A stretch of DNA of 64,000 nt, taken from assembly GCA_027692465.1 (NCBI GenBank), contig JAQEYU010000003.1:347379-411378 (forward strand), in the 5' to 3' direction. Source of the DNA: Enterococcaceae bacterium OF42-14pH9A (GTDB lineage Bacteria > Bacillota > Bacilli > Lactobacillales > Enterococcaceae). The notes under the pieces are model-generated. The model had not been told where the DNA came from and searched no databases. It saw only the letters and a list, made by a program, of their open reading frames with translations. Positions 20,534 to 29,046 of the stretch are shown piece after piece (within the stretch, counting starts at the first letter, position 1; each line of letters starts with the position of its first letter). Both the position numbers and the translations under genes were made by a program.

Positions 20534-22267
20534 TCAGGCTTCTATCGCGGTCAATGAAAAGTCGGTAAAGGAAAAGAGTCCTTTATCAGTGATCTTCAGT
20601 TCCGGTATTACGGAAAGTGTCAAAAAGGACAGGGTCAGATAGGGATCAAAGGCCGGATTGACGCCAAGGGTTGCCGCGGCTGACTTCAGTTTCCGCAGTT
20701 TTTCCGCAGTTTCCTGATAACTCAGTTCAGACATGAGACCACCAATTGCTAATGGCAGACAAGCCAGTTCTTTGCCGTTCTCGACTGCAATCATCCCCCC
20801 GCCAAGCTCCAACAGGCGCGCTGCAGCAAATTGCATGTCAGCATCATTGGCTCCAACCACGACAATATTGTGGGAATCGTGGGAAACGCTGGTAGCCAGT
20901 GCCCCTGCCTGCAGTTGAAACCCTTTAACAATTCCCAGGCCGATATTTCCTGTCTGATGATGACGCTCGATGACGGCAATTTTAAGCAGGTCGTCTTTTA
21001 TCGATGGTTGAAAGCAGCCGTTTTCCACCGGGACGCTAGCCTGCAGCTGCTCAGTGATCAAAGAATTCGGAATGATTTGAATGACTTTGACATCATCTTT
21101 TTTCAGAGGCAGTCGAAATTGTTTTTCTGTCAGCAGTTGGGCATTCATCGGTGGCAGCTCAGCCAAAAAGGGGTTGCTGTTGTGTGTTGGGAAGAGGTCT
21201 TCCCGCAGTTGGCCGGCAGCAACGACTTGTTGGCCTTTGATAAAAACGTCTGTGGCCTTGAAAGTTGACAGCTCTTCGGTCAAAAAGAAGTCAGCTTGAT
21301 AACCCGGTGCGACAGCGCCCAACGTTTTGAGGCCAAAACATTCTGCAGCATTCAATGTCGCCATCTGAATTGCCAACAGGGGATCGAGTCCCTGTTTGAC
21401 TGCCAGACGCAGGCAATGGTCAATAGAGCCTTCTGTCGTCAGGTCGTCGATAAGTTTGTCATCTGTGACGAACAGACAGCGACGTGCAGTCGCTTCGGTT
21501 ACGGCAGGGAGCAGCGCCTGCAAATCTTTTGCGACCGTTCCCTCGCGAATCATCAGATAAAGCCCCAGATCGAGTCGGGCACGGGCTTCTTCGGAACTCA
21601 CCGCTTCGTGATCGGTCCGAATTCCGGCAACCGGATAGACAGCTAAATCAGCGGCAGCAATCCCGGCAGCGTGGCCATCGATGACTCCGCCGGCTGCAGA
21701 GATTCTGCTGATTTTAGCAATCGTTTCTTCATCGGTATCTGCTACTGCCTGATAGTTCATGACCTCCGCAAGTCCCAAAACGCTGGTTTCTGACATGAAA
21801 GTAAGCAGGTCATCGGCTGTCAGTTTGGCGCCACTGGTTTCAAAAGTTGTGACCGGCACACTGGATGGGAGCATAGTAAAAATATTCATGGGCACCGCTT
21901 CGGCATCGGAAATCATATAACGAATCCCTGTTTGGCCGGCAACATTGGCAATTTCATGAGGATCAGTCACTGCCGTCGTGACGCCGTGAAGCAGGGAGAC
22001 TTTGGCGAATTCATGCGGCGGCAGCAGTGAACTTTCGATATGCACATGTCCGTCAATCAAACCCGGCAGGATATAGCATCCTGCAGCGTCGTACACGTTG
22101 TTTCCCTCATAGCTGCCGATCCCCACAATCATCCCGTCCACAATCGCAATATCGGCTTGTTGGATTTTGCGGGAGAAGACGTTGACTATCTGGCCGTTTT
22201 TAATGACAAGGTCGGCTGGCTCCCGTCTGCCGGCAGCCCTGATTTGGCGAAGCAATGAATTGGTCAT
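20534..22267 (-). CDS. ade: adenine deaminase
   Basis: Amidohydrolase-family enzyme converting adenine to hypoxanthine and ammonia for purine salvage; 577 residues. The metal-binding HVHIESS motif in LPGLIDGHVHIESSLL, TDPHEIANVAG and the C-terminal SHDSHNIVVVG are typical of AdeC/Ade. A GGGAGG site precedes the ATG. An extended -10 (TGATATACT on the minus strand, near 22297) is the likely promoter. It is a single-gene unit. Confidence 0.95.
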   Translation of the reverse strand: MTNSLLRQIRAAGRREPADLVIKNGQIVNVFSRKIQQADIAIVDGMIVGIGSYEGNNVYDAAGCYILPGLIDGHVHIESSLLPPHEFAKVSLLHGVTTAVTDPHEIANVAGQTGIRYMISDAEAVPMNIFTMLPSSVPVTTFETSGAKLTADDLLTFMSETSVLGLAEVMNYQAVADTDEETIAKISRISAAGGVIDGHAAGIAAADLAVYPVAGIRTDHEAVSSEEARARLDLGLYLMIREGTVAKDLQALLPAVTEATARRCLFVTDDKLIDDLTTEGSIDHCLRLAVKQGLDPLLAIQMATLNAAECFGLKTLGAVAPGYQADFFLTEELSTFKATDVFIKGQQVVAAGQLREDLFPTHNSNPFLAELPPMNAQLLTEKQFRLPLKKDDVKVIQIIPNSLITEQLQASVPVENGCFQPSIKDDLLKIAVIERHHQTGNIGLGIVKGFQLQAGALATSVSHDSHNIVVVGANDADMQFAAARLLELGGGMIAVENGKELACLPLAIGGLMSELSYQETAEKLRKLKSAAATLGVNPAFDPYLTLSFLTLSVIPELKITDKGLFSFTDFSLTAIEA

Positions 22268-22358
22268 AAGTAACCTCCCAGTGTTTTCTTCCAGTATATC
22301 ACAGGATGAGCCGTACTTATGAAGCAGGAAGCATCAGATTTATGCCTAAAATGTATGC

Positions 22359-22418
22359 GTAAAAAACTGTAAAGCCAGCTCCTCATTCCGAGAGAATCAA
22401 GAAACTGGCTTTACAGTT
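22359..22418 (-). terminator. ldh terminator
   Basis: A 14-bp stem (AACTGTAAAGCCAG, 22365-22378; complement 22405-22418) with a 26-base loop. On the minus strand it is followed by TTTTTT, so it should end ldh transcripts after they pass the repeat elements. Confidence 0.75.
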
Positions 22419-22469
22419 AGGGCGTGTCTGAAAACTCTGGGGGGGGGCCAGAGTTTTCAGACACGCCCT
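22419..22469. repeat. perfect 22-bp hairpin made of two repeat ends
   Basis: Left arm 22419-22440 and right arm 22448-22469 are exact complements carrying the repeat terminus GTGTCTGAAAACTC. The loop is seven G, forming a run of nine G with the arm. It looks like a dispersed repeat collapsed to its two ends. Confidence 0.85.
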
Positions 22470-22487
22470 TGTTATTACTTATTTTTT

Positions 22488-22620
22488 GGACACATCTGAA
22501 AGTGCGGGCAGCAGCTGCTTTGAAAATAGCTGCAGAAGGGCCAAATCGGCTGAACTTTACATCTTTATTCCAGCAGCTTCGTAAAGATCCGGACCGTATT
22601 GGAGTTTTCAGACGTTCTCG
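22488..22620 (-). repeat. dispersed intergenic repeat, copy 1
   Basis: Bounded by GACACATCTGAAAGTG and GGAGTTTTCAGACG. The inner GGCAGCAGCTGCTTTGAAAATA matches the family core read in reverse orientation. It lies downstream of ldh. Confidence 0.6.
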
Positions 22621-22638
22621 GGGTTGCCGATTAAGATT

Positions 22639-23601
22639 TCATTTTGTGAGATAGCTGCGGATCTTTGCCGTATTGTCACGAATGACTGCAGCAGAAGCAG
22701 CAAATTTTGCTTTTTCTTCTTCAGCCAGGTGGATTTCCAGAATATCTGTGACGCCGGTACGATTTAAGATCGCTGGAACGCCAGCGAAAATATCAGTTTC
22801 GCCATATTCACCTTCTAAAAGGGTGGAAACTGGGATGATGGAGTTTTCATTATAAAGAATGGCTTTGATGATCCCGACACAGGCAGAGGCGATCCCGTAA
22901 TAAGTGGTGCCTTTGCGATTGAAGATTTCCCAGCCTTCCCGCGTGGTTTTTAAAACTAATTCGTCCAAATCGATGTCTCCGACCAGCTCAGGATTGTCTG
23001 TGATCACGTCTCGGAATGCTTTGCCGGCGATTGTGACCGTTGACCACGGAACCATCAGGGAGTCCCCGTGTTCACCCATTGCATAGCCGTAGACACTGCG
23101 GGGGTCTACGTCCACCAAGTCAGCCAGGAAATTCTGCAGGCGGGCAGAATCGATGGAGGTGCCGGTGCTTAAGACTTGATTTTTAGGCAGTCCCGATAAT
23201 TTATAAACCAGATAAGCCAGCATATCTACCGGATTGGAAACAACGATAAAGATCCCGTCAAATCCCGAAGCCATCACCGGTTCGACGATAGACTTGGCGA
23301 TTTTAGCGCTGATATCCAGCGTGTCCAAGCGGGTTTGACCAGGTTTTGGAGGCGCACCGGCTGTGATGACAACGATATCAGCATCGTTACAGTCTTCGTA
23401 ACCGCCGGCGGTTACCTTGACATTGCGGTCCAGATACTTGATGGAATTTTTCAGATCTCGTACCTCGCCAAGGGCTTTTTCGTGGTTGAGATCGATCATC
23501 AGCACTTCATCACAGACTCCTTGTGTAATGAGACTGAAGGCAGTGGATGAACCCACCAGGCCACTGCCGATAATAGCGACCTTTGATTTTTGAATGCGCA
23601 T
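22639..23601 (-). CDS. ldh: L-lactate dehydrogenase
   Basis: Reduces pyruvate to L-lactate with NADH, the terminal step of homolactic fermentation; 320 residues. The NAD-binding GSGLVGSS motif (residues about 13-20), substrate residues in TRLDTLDI and the catalytic histidine in MGEHGDSLMVPWS are present. ATG 23601 is chosen because GGAAGG lies about ten bases upstream and MRIQKSKVAIIG matches the family start. Confidence 0.96.
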   Translation of the reverse strand: MRIQKSKVAIIGSGLVGSSTAFSLITQGVCDEVLMIDLNHEKALGEVRDLKNSIKYLDRNVKVTAGGYEDCNDADIVVITAGAPPKPGQTRLDTLDISAKIAKSIVEPVMASGFDGIFIVVSNPVDMLAYLVYKLSGLPKNQVLSTGTSIDSARLQNFLADLVDVDPRSVYGYAMGEHGDSLMVPWSTVTIAGKAFRDVITDNPELVGDIDLDELVLKTTREGWEIFNRKGTTYYGIASACVGIIKAILYNENSIIPVSTLLEGEYGETDIFAGVPAILNRTGVTDILEIHLAEEEKAKFAASAAVIRDNTAKIRSYLTK

Positions 23602-23648
23602 ATGAACATGTCCTTCCTTTAAAAAATCTGCTTTAAACGAACAACTCC

Positions 23649-23677
23649 ATACTAGCAAATCCTAGCCAAATTGACAA
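23649..23677 (-). promoter_or_regulatory. ldh promoter
   Basis: On the minus strand, TTGTCA (23672-23677), 17 bases, then TAGTAT (23649-23654), about 50 bases before ldh. Confidence 0.55.
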
Positions 23678-23737
23678 AGAGGTAAGCTGGCATACTCACA
23701 TTAAATGAATCTTCGTCAGGTATCTGCCGGAAATCAA

Positions 23738-23823
23738 AAAAAACGAACCGTAGCCAACCGTTTCCCCTTCATCGTAGTTTTGTTTGCCGTGATGAACGGG
23801 AAAGACCGGCTGGCTCGGTTCGG
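23738..23823 (-). terminator. terminator of the APC permease gene
   Basis: A long imperfect hairpin (arms around 23744-23766 and 23798-23822, GAACC...GGTTC) is followed on the minus strand by eight T. Confidence 0.7.
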
Positions 23824-23850
23824 TAGGTTTGAGCGCTGATCAGCTGTTTC

Positions 23851-25314
23851 TTAAATGATTTTCGTTTCGCCGGTAGGTTTCGGATGGTTATTGCGTTTAG
23901 CAATAATCGGCAAAATCGCACCCAACAAGATCAAAACGATTGGGGTCAAGATATTTGAGATCATCTGGAACCACCAAGCTTTTGAGCTCAAGTCAAATTC
24001 CATTTTCGGAACGATTCCCAACAGGCAGGCAAAAGCAGTGAAGAGGAAGCACCACAGGCCGACTGCAAAACCGATTTTCGGATTTTTCACGAACTTATAT
24101 TCTGAATCGAAGCGTTGGTGGGCTTTATTCAGCATCATGAAGGCAAAGAAGACCCACAAATAACGCAATGGCATAACAACTGAGTTTAAGTTTGTCATCC
24201 ATTTTACCAGTTCGTTCATGTTTCCAATCCCCAGAACCGGCAGCAGGATCAAGGTGCTGACTAAAATCCCGGTAAGCAGATAACCGTTTTTCAGAATCCC
24301 TTTATCGGTGCGCTGACGCAGCCATTGCGGGATATACGCAGGATCAGCGTCTGCCAAAAGAATTTGCAGCGGTGCGTCGATGGAGAAAGCCAGTGCAGAG
24401 ATTTGTCCGACGGTATTTGTCAGAGCGTAGATGATCATCAGGCTGTTACCGATGCCATAGTACTGTCCCAGCTGTTTAAAGGCAGTATAGGCGCCGTTTG
24501 CCATTAAATCTTCCGGGATATTGTTGCTGGCAAAAAGCATGCCCATTGCAACGGATCCCAAGATTGCACTGATTCCCACCATGACGGCCAACAAGATCAT
24601 ACCTTTTGGAAATTCCTTGGCAGGGTTCTTTGTCTGGTTAACGTAAGGGGAGATTTTTTCGGCACCGCCTACTGCAAAGACCAGCATGGAGATCGTCGTG
24701 AAATAGGTAAAGTCGAATTTCGGAATATAGCTGCTCAATTTATCCATGTGAGGTGTCGCAAAAGTCACGCCGGAGTTGATGGCTGGTGCACCGATCGCCA
24801 GCAGGATAAATAGGATCGACATCACAAACATGGCAGTTCCCGCTAAGCCGCCGATGATTTTCAGCGTTGACAGTCCTTTAGTAGACAGATACAAGAAGGC
24901 TAAGAAGATCACCAAGCTCAGCAGCGCCACAGTCGTGATTGGCAAAGAGGAGACCAGTGAACCGTCCCCTTTGATTGCCCAACCCAAGGCGATCAGGATT
25001 CCTTGCGGTTTTTGAGCCAGATAAGGGATATGGACTACCCAGTAGGTCCAGGCTGCAAAAAAAGCCAGCTTTTTGGTAGTGGTATTTTCCACCCAGGAAC
25101 TGACGCCGCCGTTGCTGTTTTTAAAAGTGGAACCCAATTGCCCCACAATCAAAGCGTAAGGGATGAAGTATAAAACCAGGATGATCACCCAGGATGTGAC
25201 GACTGACAGACCCTGCTGGGCATAGTTATTGACAACGTTGCCCAGGCCCCAGACCATACTGAAGGCAATGATACCGATATTGGTCCAGCGCAGTTGTTTC
25301 GTATTCGTACTCAT
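23851..25314 (-). CDS. APC-superfamily amino acid permease
   Basis: Integral membrane transporter of the amino acid-polyamine-organocation superfamily, 487 residues with about 12 hydrophobic helices. The first helix carries MVWGLGNVVNNYAQQG, resembling the glutamate:GABA-antiporter-like branch (YjeM/GadC relatives), and FAVGGAEKISPYV is the conserved helix 6 region. The substrate cannot be read from sequence. A GAAGGAG site precedes ATG. It stands alone, with its own hairpin terminator. Confidence 0.85.
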   Translation of the reverse strand: MSTNTKQLRWTNIGIIAFSMVWGLGNVVNNYAQQGLSVVTSWVIILVLYFIPYALIVGQLGSTFKNSNGGVSSWVENTTTKKLAFFAAWTYWVVHIPYLAQKPQGILIALGWAIKGDGSLVSSLPITTVALLSLVIFLAFLYLSTKGLSTLKIIGGLAGTAMFVMSILFILLAIGAPAINSGVTFATPHMDKLSSYIPKFDFTYFTTISMLVFAVGGAEKISPYVNQTKNPAKEFPKGMILLAVMVGISAILGSVAMGMLFASNNIPEDLMANGAYTAFKQLGQYYGIGNSLMIIYALTNTVGQISALAFSIDAPLQILLADADPAYIPQWLRQRTDKGILKNGYLLTGILVSTLILLPVLGIGNMNELVKWMTNLNSVVMPLRYLWVFFAFMMLNKAHQRFDSEYKFVKNPKIGFAVGLWCFLFTAFACLLGIVPKMEFDLSSKAWWFQMISNILTPIVLILLGAILPIIAKRNNHPKPTGETKII

Positions 25315-25698
25315 TTTTGACTCTCCTTCTTATAAAATAGTAAATAAATGCAGTTTTGAAATCCGGATCACGAAAGTGTGCTTGCTCCGAGACCTGAATA
25401 ATAACAAAAACCACCGTCCAGACTAACACAATAAACCTCCCTTTTAAAGCTGGATTTCAAAAAGGAAAGATAGGTTTTTCATGAAAAAATTCTAAGCTTT
25501 CAAGAAAGAAATGACGCTGTTACTGTTCAATAAGAGTCGGAAAACTTCACGGGTAGGATTCAGAATGTTAAGGAACTTTTCCGGAATCAAAGGAGCCACT
25601 ACTGCCTACAGATGGAAGCCTGCCGCCTGCTTTAAAGAAAAAGCTCGCTAAAAGCTGTATGGTTTGTCAGCAGCAATCATTATTCTTTTTAAATTTAC

Positions 25699-25727
25699 TT
25701 GCTGAACAATGAGGCATCAGGTATGAT
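25699..25727 (+). promoter_or_regulatory. promoter of the 46-residue basic protein
   Basis: TTGCTG (25699-25704), a 17-base spacer, then TATGAT (25722-25727), about 60 bases before the ATG. The rest of the gap 25315-25789 shows nothing else firm. Confidence 0.6.
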
Positions 25728-25789
25728 GAACAGGTTGTGACCCAAGTGAAGCAGGAAGACGAAAGAGTATCGAAATACGAGGTGAGAAA

Positions 25790-25930
25790 ATGAATACAGG
25801 AAAAGATGCGAAAGCAAAGATGAAGGAACTGATCGAGAAAAAGCAGGGTGGTGGACGTTCGAAAAAGATGGAAACCCCTAAAAACGATCGCAAGAACATG
25901 CGTAAAGGTCCAAAAATCTTCAATAAGTAG
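25790..25930 (+). CDS. small very basic conserved-looking protein, 46 residues
   Basis: The reading frame encodes a 46-residue, lysine- and arginine-rich protein with the central part GGGRSKKMETPKNDRKNMRK and the end GPKIFNK. It has no hydrophobic segment and is probably disordered or nucleic-acid binding; that is inference from composition. I recall similar short proteins annotated as hypothetical in related Lactobacillales but cannot name a family. Support for a real gene: an AGGTGAG ribosome binding site, a 17-spaced promoter upstream and an intrinsic terminator directly after the stop. Confidence 0.75.
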   Translation: MNTGKDAKAKMKELIEKKQGGGRSKKMETPKNDRKNMRKGPKIFNK

Positions 25931-25933
25931 AGT

Positions 25934-26075
25934 ATATCTGAAAACCCCGGGGACCCGGGGTTTTTATTTTCTCAAAATCAGAGAGTAAAGCGCAGCTTAT
26001 CTGAAATATACGTGAGCATTTATGATACAAACTGCGGTCAATCGGAAAAAAACGCGTCGGCATTTTCAGACATGC
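25934..26075 (+). repeat. dispersed intergenic repeat, copy 2
   Basis: It starts TATATCTGAAAACC and ends GCATTTTCAGACATGC as inverted ends. The inner part GAGAGTAAAGCGCAGCTTAT and ACTGCGGTCAATCGG aligns with copies at 37.5 and 56.1 kb. Its left end doubles as the terminator of the preceding small gene. Confidence 0.65.
25941..25970 (+). terminator. terminator of the 46-residue protein gene
   Basis: AAAACCCCGG pairs with CCGGGGTTTT, followed by T-rich sequence. It lies within the left end of a repeat copy. Confidence 0.8.
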
Positions 26076-26164
26076 ACTAAAACGGCTTTTAAGGCAAGAT
26101 GAAAAGGCGAAATCTGCTGATTGCAAACAGCGCTTACTGTAAGCACCTGTATTCGATAATCGCT

Positions 26165-26181
26165 TGTAATCAGCTTGTATT
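26165..26181 (+). promoter_or_regulatory. WalR-like box 1
   Basis: TGTAAT-5-TGTATT resembles the WalR (YycF) consensus TGTWAH-N5-TGTWAH, far upstream of the LysM-3D gene. Confidence 0.4.
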
Positions 26182-26349
26182 ATTGACGATCGCTACTTTA
26201 TTCGCTTTATACCGTTTTTTGTTATTTATAGAAAACGATTACAATTGTGTCTTTTTTAACTTCAGGTTACGGGATAAAGATTATGTAATCTTCGGACGAT
26301 GGTCATGAGGTTTTCGGTAGTAAATTAATCAAATCTTATAAAAATGTCG

Positions 26350-26366
26350 TGTAATATTTTTGTCAT
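26350..26366 (+). promoter_or_regulatory. WalR-like box 2
   Basis: TGTAAT-5-TGTCAT, one mismatch to the WalR consensus in the second half, about 200 bases before the LysM-3D gene. Confidence 0.4.
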
Positions 26367-26479
26367 GTTACGATTGTCAGAAAACTTAAAACATGTAAAT
26401 CCGTAAGCTGACTGATTTCATAACGAGTGGAATCTAATCGAAGGTTATTTTGTAATAATCTCACGGGATTGAAACAATC

Positions 26480-26523
26480 TGTCACAAAGCTGTTACCAAG
26501 AATGTCGCCAAACTTGCTATGAT
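26480..26523 (+). promoter_or_regulatory. WalR-like box 3 and extended -10 promoter
   Basis: TGTCAC-5-TGTTAC (26480-26496) abuts the -35 position of an extended -10 promoter TGCTATGAT (TATGAT at 26518-26523) that would drive the LysM-3D gene. The placement suits activation by WalR. Confidence 0.5.
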
Positions 26524-26568
26524 TGTCTGCGTTAAGAAAACATATCGCAATTTGAAGGAGACGAATCT

Positions 26569-27231
26569 ATGAAACTGGTAAAAACATTCTTATTTGGTTC
26601 TGCAGTTGTAGCAGGGATCGTAGCGTTTGGCGGTAAAGCCGATGCTGCTGAGATCGAACATGTGGTGACGCCTTCTGATACTTTATGGGGCCTGTCCGTA
26701 AAATACTTCGGCTCAGAAAACTATATCGACAAGATCGCTGAAGACAACGATATTGCAAATAAAGACCTGATCTATGACGGCGAAGTTCTGTTGATCAACA
26801 CAGATGAAAAAAATCAGCCGGTTGCAACAAAAGCTGCCGAGTCAGAAGCACCGGCACAAGAACCTGTACAACAGGCAGAGCCGGAAGCGGAGGAAACTGC
26901 AGCAAACGAAACGGTTTCTGAACAAAGCAGCTATTCCGGAACCACAATGTACATGGAAGCAACTGCGTATAGCTCAGACCCGGCAGATGCCTTGGGTGGC
27001 GGGATCTACACCGCTACCGGCCAAAACCTGTTGGAAAATCCGATGGCAGTTGCTGTAGATCCGAGCGTGATTCCTCTTGGGAGCCACTTGTATGTCGAAG
27101 GTTACGGTGAAGCCTATGCGGTGGATACCGGTGGTGCAATCCAGGGAAATATCATTGATGTTCATTTCCCAACCTATGCACAATGTGAAGCCTGGGGACG
27201 CCAGCAAGTCAAAGTAACGATCCTCAACTGA
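26569..27231 (+). CDS. secreted LysM and 3D-domain cell wall protein
   Basis: 220-residue secreted protein related to resuscitation-promoting/lytic 3D proteins (YocH/SagA-like). A signal peptide (1-26, cleaved near ADA-A) leads to one LysM peptidoglycan-binding domain (about 28-77, HVVTPSDTLWGLS), a Glu/Ala/Gln-rich linker (about 80-125) and a C-terminal 3D domain (about 128-219) with its conserved aspartates in VDPSVIPLG, DTGG and IDVHF. It probably cleaves or remodels peptidoglycan. Three WalR-like boxes lie upstream, consistent with control by the essential WalKR cell-wall system. A strong terminator follows. Confidence 0.9.
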   Translation: MKLVKTFLFGSAVVAGIVAFGGKADAAEIEHVVTPSDTLWGLSVKYFGSENYIDKIAEDNDIANKDLIYDGEVLLINTDEKNQPVATKAAESEAPAQEPVQQAEPEAEETAANETVSEQSSYSGTTMYMEATAYSSDPADALGGGIYTATGQNLLENPMAVAVDPSVIPLGSHLYVEGYGEAYAVDTGGAIQGNIIDVHFPTYAQCEAWGRQQVKVTILN

Positions 27232-27250
27232 TCCGCAGACCAAATAAAAT

Positions 27251-27313
27251 AAAAATCCCTGACAACCGCAAGTTGCTGTATGAAGAGCAACTGCGGCGGT
27301 CAGGGATTTTTTG
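27251..27313 (+). terminator. terminator after the LysM-3D gene
   Basis: A long stem (AAAAATCCCTGAC outer arm, then CCGCAAGTTGCT with mismatches) ends in six T. It also faces the convergent metallophosphoesterase gene. Confidence 0.85.
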
Positions 27314-27410
27314 ATAGTAAGCACCAATATGCTGTTTTTGAAAATACTGGTGAAAAGGTGAAGTTGTGGTCAACAAAAAGTTGGGAAATACCGAATTTGC
27401 GGCAGATGAA

Positions 27411-28769
27411 TTAAGGGTGCAACGTTTTTTGCCAACTTTGATCCGGCAGGTTTTTATCCTGAAGTGCGAAATCCAGATAGTCTTTTAAAAAATCGGAGTC
27501 CTTTTCCAGTGTTTTATAACCTGCTTGGGCTTTGAGGGAAGCGACTGCTTTGGTAGTCCGCTGATCGCTGCCTTGGAAATAATCCAAGTTCACCTGGGCG
27601 ACGAGATCGGCTGCCGGGTCAATGATTTTCTGATCATAGATACCTTTATTCATCAGTTCCTGATAAGTCATCCGCACACCGTCTTTTAAAAACAGATCCC
27701 TCAGATAAATGTTGTGATCTGTCAAGGGTGAAGCGGCACCGCCGACTGCAGCAATTTTTTGGGCAGCCCAATCGGAAACGCTGACAGTCTCCCGTTCATA
27801 GGTGATTTTCGCAGGGGCAAGATGCAAGACACCATATCCATGATCGATGATGGCATAAGAACTGGTAACAATCTCAGTCAGCTTGTTTTCTGCCATGATG
27901 TCTTGGGCATGGATATGACCGGAGAACACTGCCGGTACGTCGTAGTCTTTTAAAAGCTCTTTGACTTCAGCCGCATTGTCCAAAACATAACCTTTGTTCA
28001 CCAGAGGATTGTGTTCCAACAGATTATGGTGAATAAACAGGAGGGCATGTTGTCCTGCCTTTTTTGTTTCCTCCAATTGTTCTTTCAGCCAAGTCAGAGT
28101 GCTTTCCCGCAATTGGCCGCGAGTGACTGGCTGTGCACTACTGTCGTCTCGTGTATAGACATTGCTGTCCAGCATCAAAAAACGGTATTGGCGGTTAATG
28201 GACAGACTGTAGCTGAGATCGTCCGGAGCAGTAGCCAAGGCGTCTTGGTACCCGTCTGGAAAAATCTTTTTAAAGTCTTCCGGACTGATTTGTGTCGTCC
28301 GTTCCTGAGTGTCACCGGAAAATTTGCGGGCCCAACCATCGTGGATGTCATGGTTGCCGGGGATGCAGTAAAGCTTGATTCCTGATTTTTTTAGAGGGGC
28401 CAGGATAGCAGCCATTTTTTCGGCACTGACTTTTTCACCGTTCAAGGTAAGATCACCGGTGATGATCACGCCGTCCGGTTTTTCTTTAAGGGCTTTGTCC
28501 CGGAAAGCTTCCAAACTTTCCTGCTGATAGTCCAGGTCCTTTCCTGCAGCTGTTCCTTTGATGAAGGCAAAGGCCTTGCCGTCATCATGAAGTTCCGAGG
28601 CGAGAAAATGGACATCTGTCAAGATCCAGAAATTCCGGCTGCCTTCTGAAAAAAGTTGCGTTTCTTTAGCACTGCTTTCTGCGGGCGAACAGAGCATTTT
28701 TGCAAGCAAAAAGATCCCTAAAGAACTCAAAAAAACTGAAAGAATGATGATTTTTTTCCTGTGTTTCAT
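27411..28769 (-). CDS. exported metallophosphoesterase
   Basis: 452-residue calcineurin-like phosphoesterase with an N-terminal hydrophobic segment (about 7-25) that is a signal anchor or signal peptide. All metal-binding motifs are present in order: TDVHF (DxH), GDLTLNG (GD), GNHDIHD, FIHHN and GHIHAQD (GHxH). It therefore acts outside the membrane on phosphodiesters or phosphomonoesters; the substrate is unknown. The spacing and C-terminal extension (about 330-452) resemble the Icc-like predicted phosphohydrolases of Firmicutes. An AGAGG site precedes ATG. Confidence 0.88.
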   Translation of the reverse strand: MKHRKKIIILSVFLSSLGIFLLAKMLCSPAESSAKETQLFSEGSRNFWILTDVHFLASELHDDGKAFAFIKGTAAGKDLDYQQESLEAFRDKALKEKPDGVIITGDLTLNGEKVSAEKMAAILAPLKKSGIKLYCIPGNHDIHDGWARKFSGDTQERTTQISPEDFKKIFPDGYQDALATAPDDLSYSLSINRQYRFLMLDSNVYTRDDSSAQPVTRGQLRESTLTWLKEQLEETKKAGQHALLFIHHNLLEHNPLVNKGYVLDNAAEVKELLKDYDVPAVFSGHIHAQDIMAENKLTEIVTSSYAIIDHGYGVLHLAPAKITYERETVSVSDWAAQKIAAVGGAASPLTDHNIYLRDLFLKDGVRMTYQELMNKGIYDQKIIDPAADLVAQVNLDYFQGSDQRTTKAVASLKAQAGYKTLEKDSDFLKDYLDFALQDKNLPDQSWQKTLHP

Positions 28770-28868
28770 GTAGCCAACCTCTTTTCTCGGTCAATACTAG
28801 CATAAAATCATGAGAAACAGAACAAATCCGATTGGCATCCTGTCATTTTTTAGGTTACACTAAATATA

Positions 28869-28902
28869 GCGTTTTCGAGCCTATTGAAGTTCAAGGCTCG
28901 AA
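28869..28902. repeat. perfect 11-bp inverted repeat in a divergent promoter region
   Basis: TTTTCGAGCCT and AGGCTCGAAAA are separated by 11 bases. No T-run follows on either strand, so it looks more like a regulator site than a terminator. It lies between the metallophosphoesterase and DUF1538 genes. Confidence 0.6.
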
Positions 28903-29046
28903 AAAAAGGGCAGGATTTGCGTCAAACGAAGATTAGATATTTGCGACGTATACGGGAAATCAGTTTTGGTCCGCCAAACTAATGAGATGTGGCAGTATCG
29001 GCTGTGTTGACCACCTGCGCTGATAAAAAGAAAAGGGAGGAATTCT

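Noticed and set aside
22339..22654. Plus-strand frame at 22424-22654 across the ldh-ade gap
   Set aside because: It runs through the repeat hairpin and G-run and has no ribosome binding site; better explained as repeats and a terminator.
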